Positions 6,220-7,537 of a DNA stretch of 7,537 nucleotides are shown in pieces (position 1 is the first letter of the stretch; each line of letters starts with the position of its first letter). The stretch comes from Chloroflexota bacterium (GTDB lineage: Bacteria > Chloroflexota > Dehalococcoidia > Lucifugimonadales > Australimonadaceae), in the NCBI GenBank assembly GCA_026713505.1, contig JAPOOH010000412.1:1-7537 (forward strand). The letters are read 5' to 3'. Made by a program: the position numbers and the translations under genes. The notes under the pieces were generated by a model. That model searched no databases. It saw only the letters and a list, made by a program, of their open reading frames with translations, and was not told where the DNA came from.

Positions 6220-6414
6220 CTTCCCCACCCTTCCATACCCCTGTGTCCGTGCCATCGCAGCCAGGTTTCAGCATACGCGCCCCTGCCGTGGCACGGGGCT
6301 CCCGGGTGCTTGCGCAAAGTCACCATCAAGCGCATGATGACGGCGCCGCCGGATGGGGCGTTGTTCAGCATCTCCGGCCACGGCGGGGCAAGCAGACCGG
6401 CAGGAGGAACAAGG
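6220..6414. promoter_or_regulatory. Divergent intergenic region with GC-rich hairpin
   Basis: These 195 bases should contain promoters for both the kinase-like gene and the amidohydrolase gene, but I see no strong -35/-10 pair on either strand. The main structure is an inverted repeat, GCCCCTGCC (6279-6287) with GGCACGGGGC (6290-6299), pairing over 9 bp with one bulged C and almost no loop. It could be a protein-binding site shared by the two genes. Confidence 0.4.
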
Positions 6415-7537
6415 ATGGCGAAGAAGGGGTTCAGCATCCTGGACAGCGACATGCACATCATGGAACCGCCCGACCTGTGGGAGCGGTACATCGACCCGGA
6501 GTTCAAGTCGGCGGCGCCGCGCGGCATGACGTCCGAGAACGTGCGCGACCTGGGTGTGTTCTTCCCGGACCGCGAGAGGACCCAGCGCGGGGCGCGGCCC
6601 CCCCACCGCGGCCACAACTACGAGCGCAACCAGGCGCTCTACCGCGACCACGCCGCCCGGGGCTGGTCGCCTGAGGTCCAGCTCGAGGCGATGGACGCAG
6701 AGGGGCTGGACGTCGCGGTGCTCTTCCCCAGCAGGGGCCTCAGCGTGCTGACCATCCCCGACCTGGAACCGCGGTTCGCCGCCGCCATCGCCCGCGCCTA
6801 CAACGACTGGCTGTACGACTTCTGCCAGGGCGACACGGCCCGGCTGCTGGGCGCGGGGATGATCTCGGTCTACGACATCAACGACGCCGTTCAGGAAGCG
6901 CACCGCGTCGTCGAAGACCTGAAGTTCAAGGCCGTGTTCGTGCGGTCGAACATCGTGAACGGCAAGAGCTGGCACGACCCGTACTACGAGCCGCTCTGGG
7001 ATGCGCTGGAGGAGTTGGGCATCCCGCTCGGGTTCCACGAAGCGTCCGGGTCGCGCTCGCGTCAGAGCGCTGAGAACTACGACCCGAACTTCGGGCTGCG
7101 CCGCATCTACGCGCAGCCGTTCGAGCAGATGCTGGCGATCGGCAGCTTCGCCGCCGGAGGGGTGCTGGAGCATCACCCCAAGCTGAACATCGCCTTCCTG
7201 GAGGCGAACTGCGCGTGGCTGCCGTGGATGCTCTGGCGCATGGACGAGGGGTACGAGCGCGAGGCGGACATCTTCATGCAAGACCTGACGATGCCGCCGA
7301 GCGAGTACTTCCGGCGCCAGTGCTACGTGTCGGTCGAACCGGACGAGCTGCCGGCGAAGTACGCCATCGACGCATTCGGAAACGACAACATCGTCTTCTC
7401 GACCGACTACCCGCACGGCGACTCGAAGTACCCGGCAGCGGTCGACAACTTTTTCGAGCTCCCGTTCACGGACGAGGACCGCCGCAAGATACTGTGGGAC
7501 AACTGCGCCCGCTTCTACTCCATCGCAGGCGTCCCCA
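6415..7537 (+). CDS. Amidohydrolase family 2 metal-dependent hydrolase (3' end cut)
   Basis: This is a predicted cytoplasmic TIM-barrel metal enzyme of the amidohydrolase-2/ACMSD-related group, which contains hydrolases and decarboxylases of aromatic and other carboxylic substrates. The frame is open from the ATG at 6415, with AGGAGG (6402-6407) 7 bases upstream, to the right edge, giving 374 residues. The family C-terminal segment (ILWDNCARFYSIAGVP) is present, so only a few residues are missing. Landmarks are LDSDMHIMEPPDLWERYID at the N-terminus (Asp12, His14), GFHEA (His208), LEHHPKLNIAFLEAN (251-265) and FSTDYPHGD (Asp331). The first position of the usual HxH pair is Asp, and the usual HxGG after strand 6 is replaced by LEAN, a pattern I recall in a large subgroup common in Chloroflexota and Actinobacteria. 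The substrate is unknown. The gene is transcribed alone as far as can be seen. Confidence 0.9.
   Translation, partial: MAKKGFSILDSDMHIMEPPDLWERYIDPEFKSAAPRGMTSENVRDLGVFFPDRERTQRGARPPHRGHNYERNQALYRDHAARGWSPEVQLEAMDAEGLDVAVLFPSRGLSVLTIPDLEPRFAAAIARAYNDWLYDFCQGDTARLLGAGMISVYDINDAVQEAHRVVEDLKFKAVFVRSNIVNGKSWHDPYYEPLWDALEELGIPLGFHEASGSRSRQSAENYDPNFGLRRIYAQPFEQMLAIGSFAAGGVLEHHPKLNIAFLEANCAWLPWMLWRMDEGYEREADIFMQDLTMPPSEYFRRQCYVSVEPDELPAKYAIDAFGNDNIVFSTDYPHGDSKYPAAVDNFFELPFTDEDRRKILWDNCARFYSIAGVP

Noticed and set aside
5742..6617. A 291-codon minus-strand open frame overlapping the kinase-like gene and the amidohydrolase start
   Set aside because: It is out of frame with the Walker A kinase reading and has no recognisable domain; Trp/Arg/Ser-rich composition marks it as a shadow.
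6268..7416. A 382-codon minus-strand open frame opposite the amidohydrolase gene
   Set aside because: It is an antisense shadow of a gene with a good ribosome binding site and conserved amidohydrolase motifs.

Overview
The window reads as chromosomal DNA of a high-GC bacterium, most likely a Chloroflexota member of the Dehalococcoidia/SAR202 type from an environmental genome. This is an inference from the gene mix (a xanthine-dehydrogenase-family oxidoreductase, a DxDxH-type amidohydrolase, a stand-alone PAS-LuxR regulator) and from intergenic spaces filled with dispersed palindromic repeats. Nothing in the window fixes the taxonomy: there is no rRNA, tRNA or marker gene.

Layout, left to right. 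(1) The 3' nine-tenths of a molybdopterin-binding oxidoreductase large subunit (+, cut by the left edge, ends 2059). (2) A 203-bp spacer built from three different dispersed repeat/hairpin elements (2060-2262). (3) A complete formate--tetrahydrofolate ligase gene, fhs (+, 2263-3891). (4) Nine bases further on, a convergent gene for a small DUF3574 lipoprotein (-, 3901-4314). (5) A 398-bp non-coding stretch with a good extended -10 promoter and a roughly 160-nt leader containing inverted repeats. (6) A TTG-started PAS-LuxR transcription factor (+, 4713-5387) with a cysteine cluster in its PAS domain. (7) An uninterrupted array of 34-bp tandem repeats (about 5412-5649). (8) A convergent P-loop kinase-like gene (-, 5680-6219). 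(9) A divergent intergenic region with a GC-rich hairpin. (10) An amidohydrolase-2 family enzyme (+, 6415 to beyond the right edge, nearly complete).

The genes do not form one operon. Orientation flips repeatedly and every gene has its own spacer. fhs feeds formate into the folate one-carbon pool. The oxidoreductase and the amidohydrolase are catabolic enzymes of unknown substrate, in keeping with an organism that degrades varied organic compounds. The regulator and the small kinase have no visible partner here.

I found no convincing new multi-gene system. The items most worth a second look are the 34-bp array, the repeat mosaic that reaches the fhs ribosome binding site, the Cys-bearing PAS-LuxR protein with its structured leader, and the altered metal-ligand pattern in the amidohydrolase.
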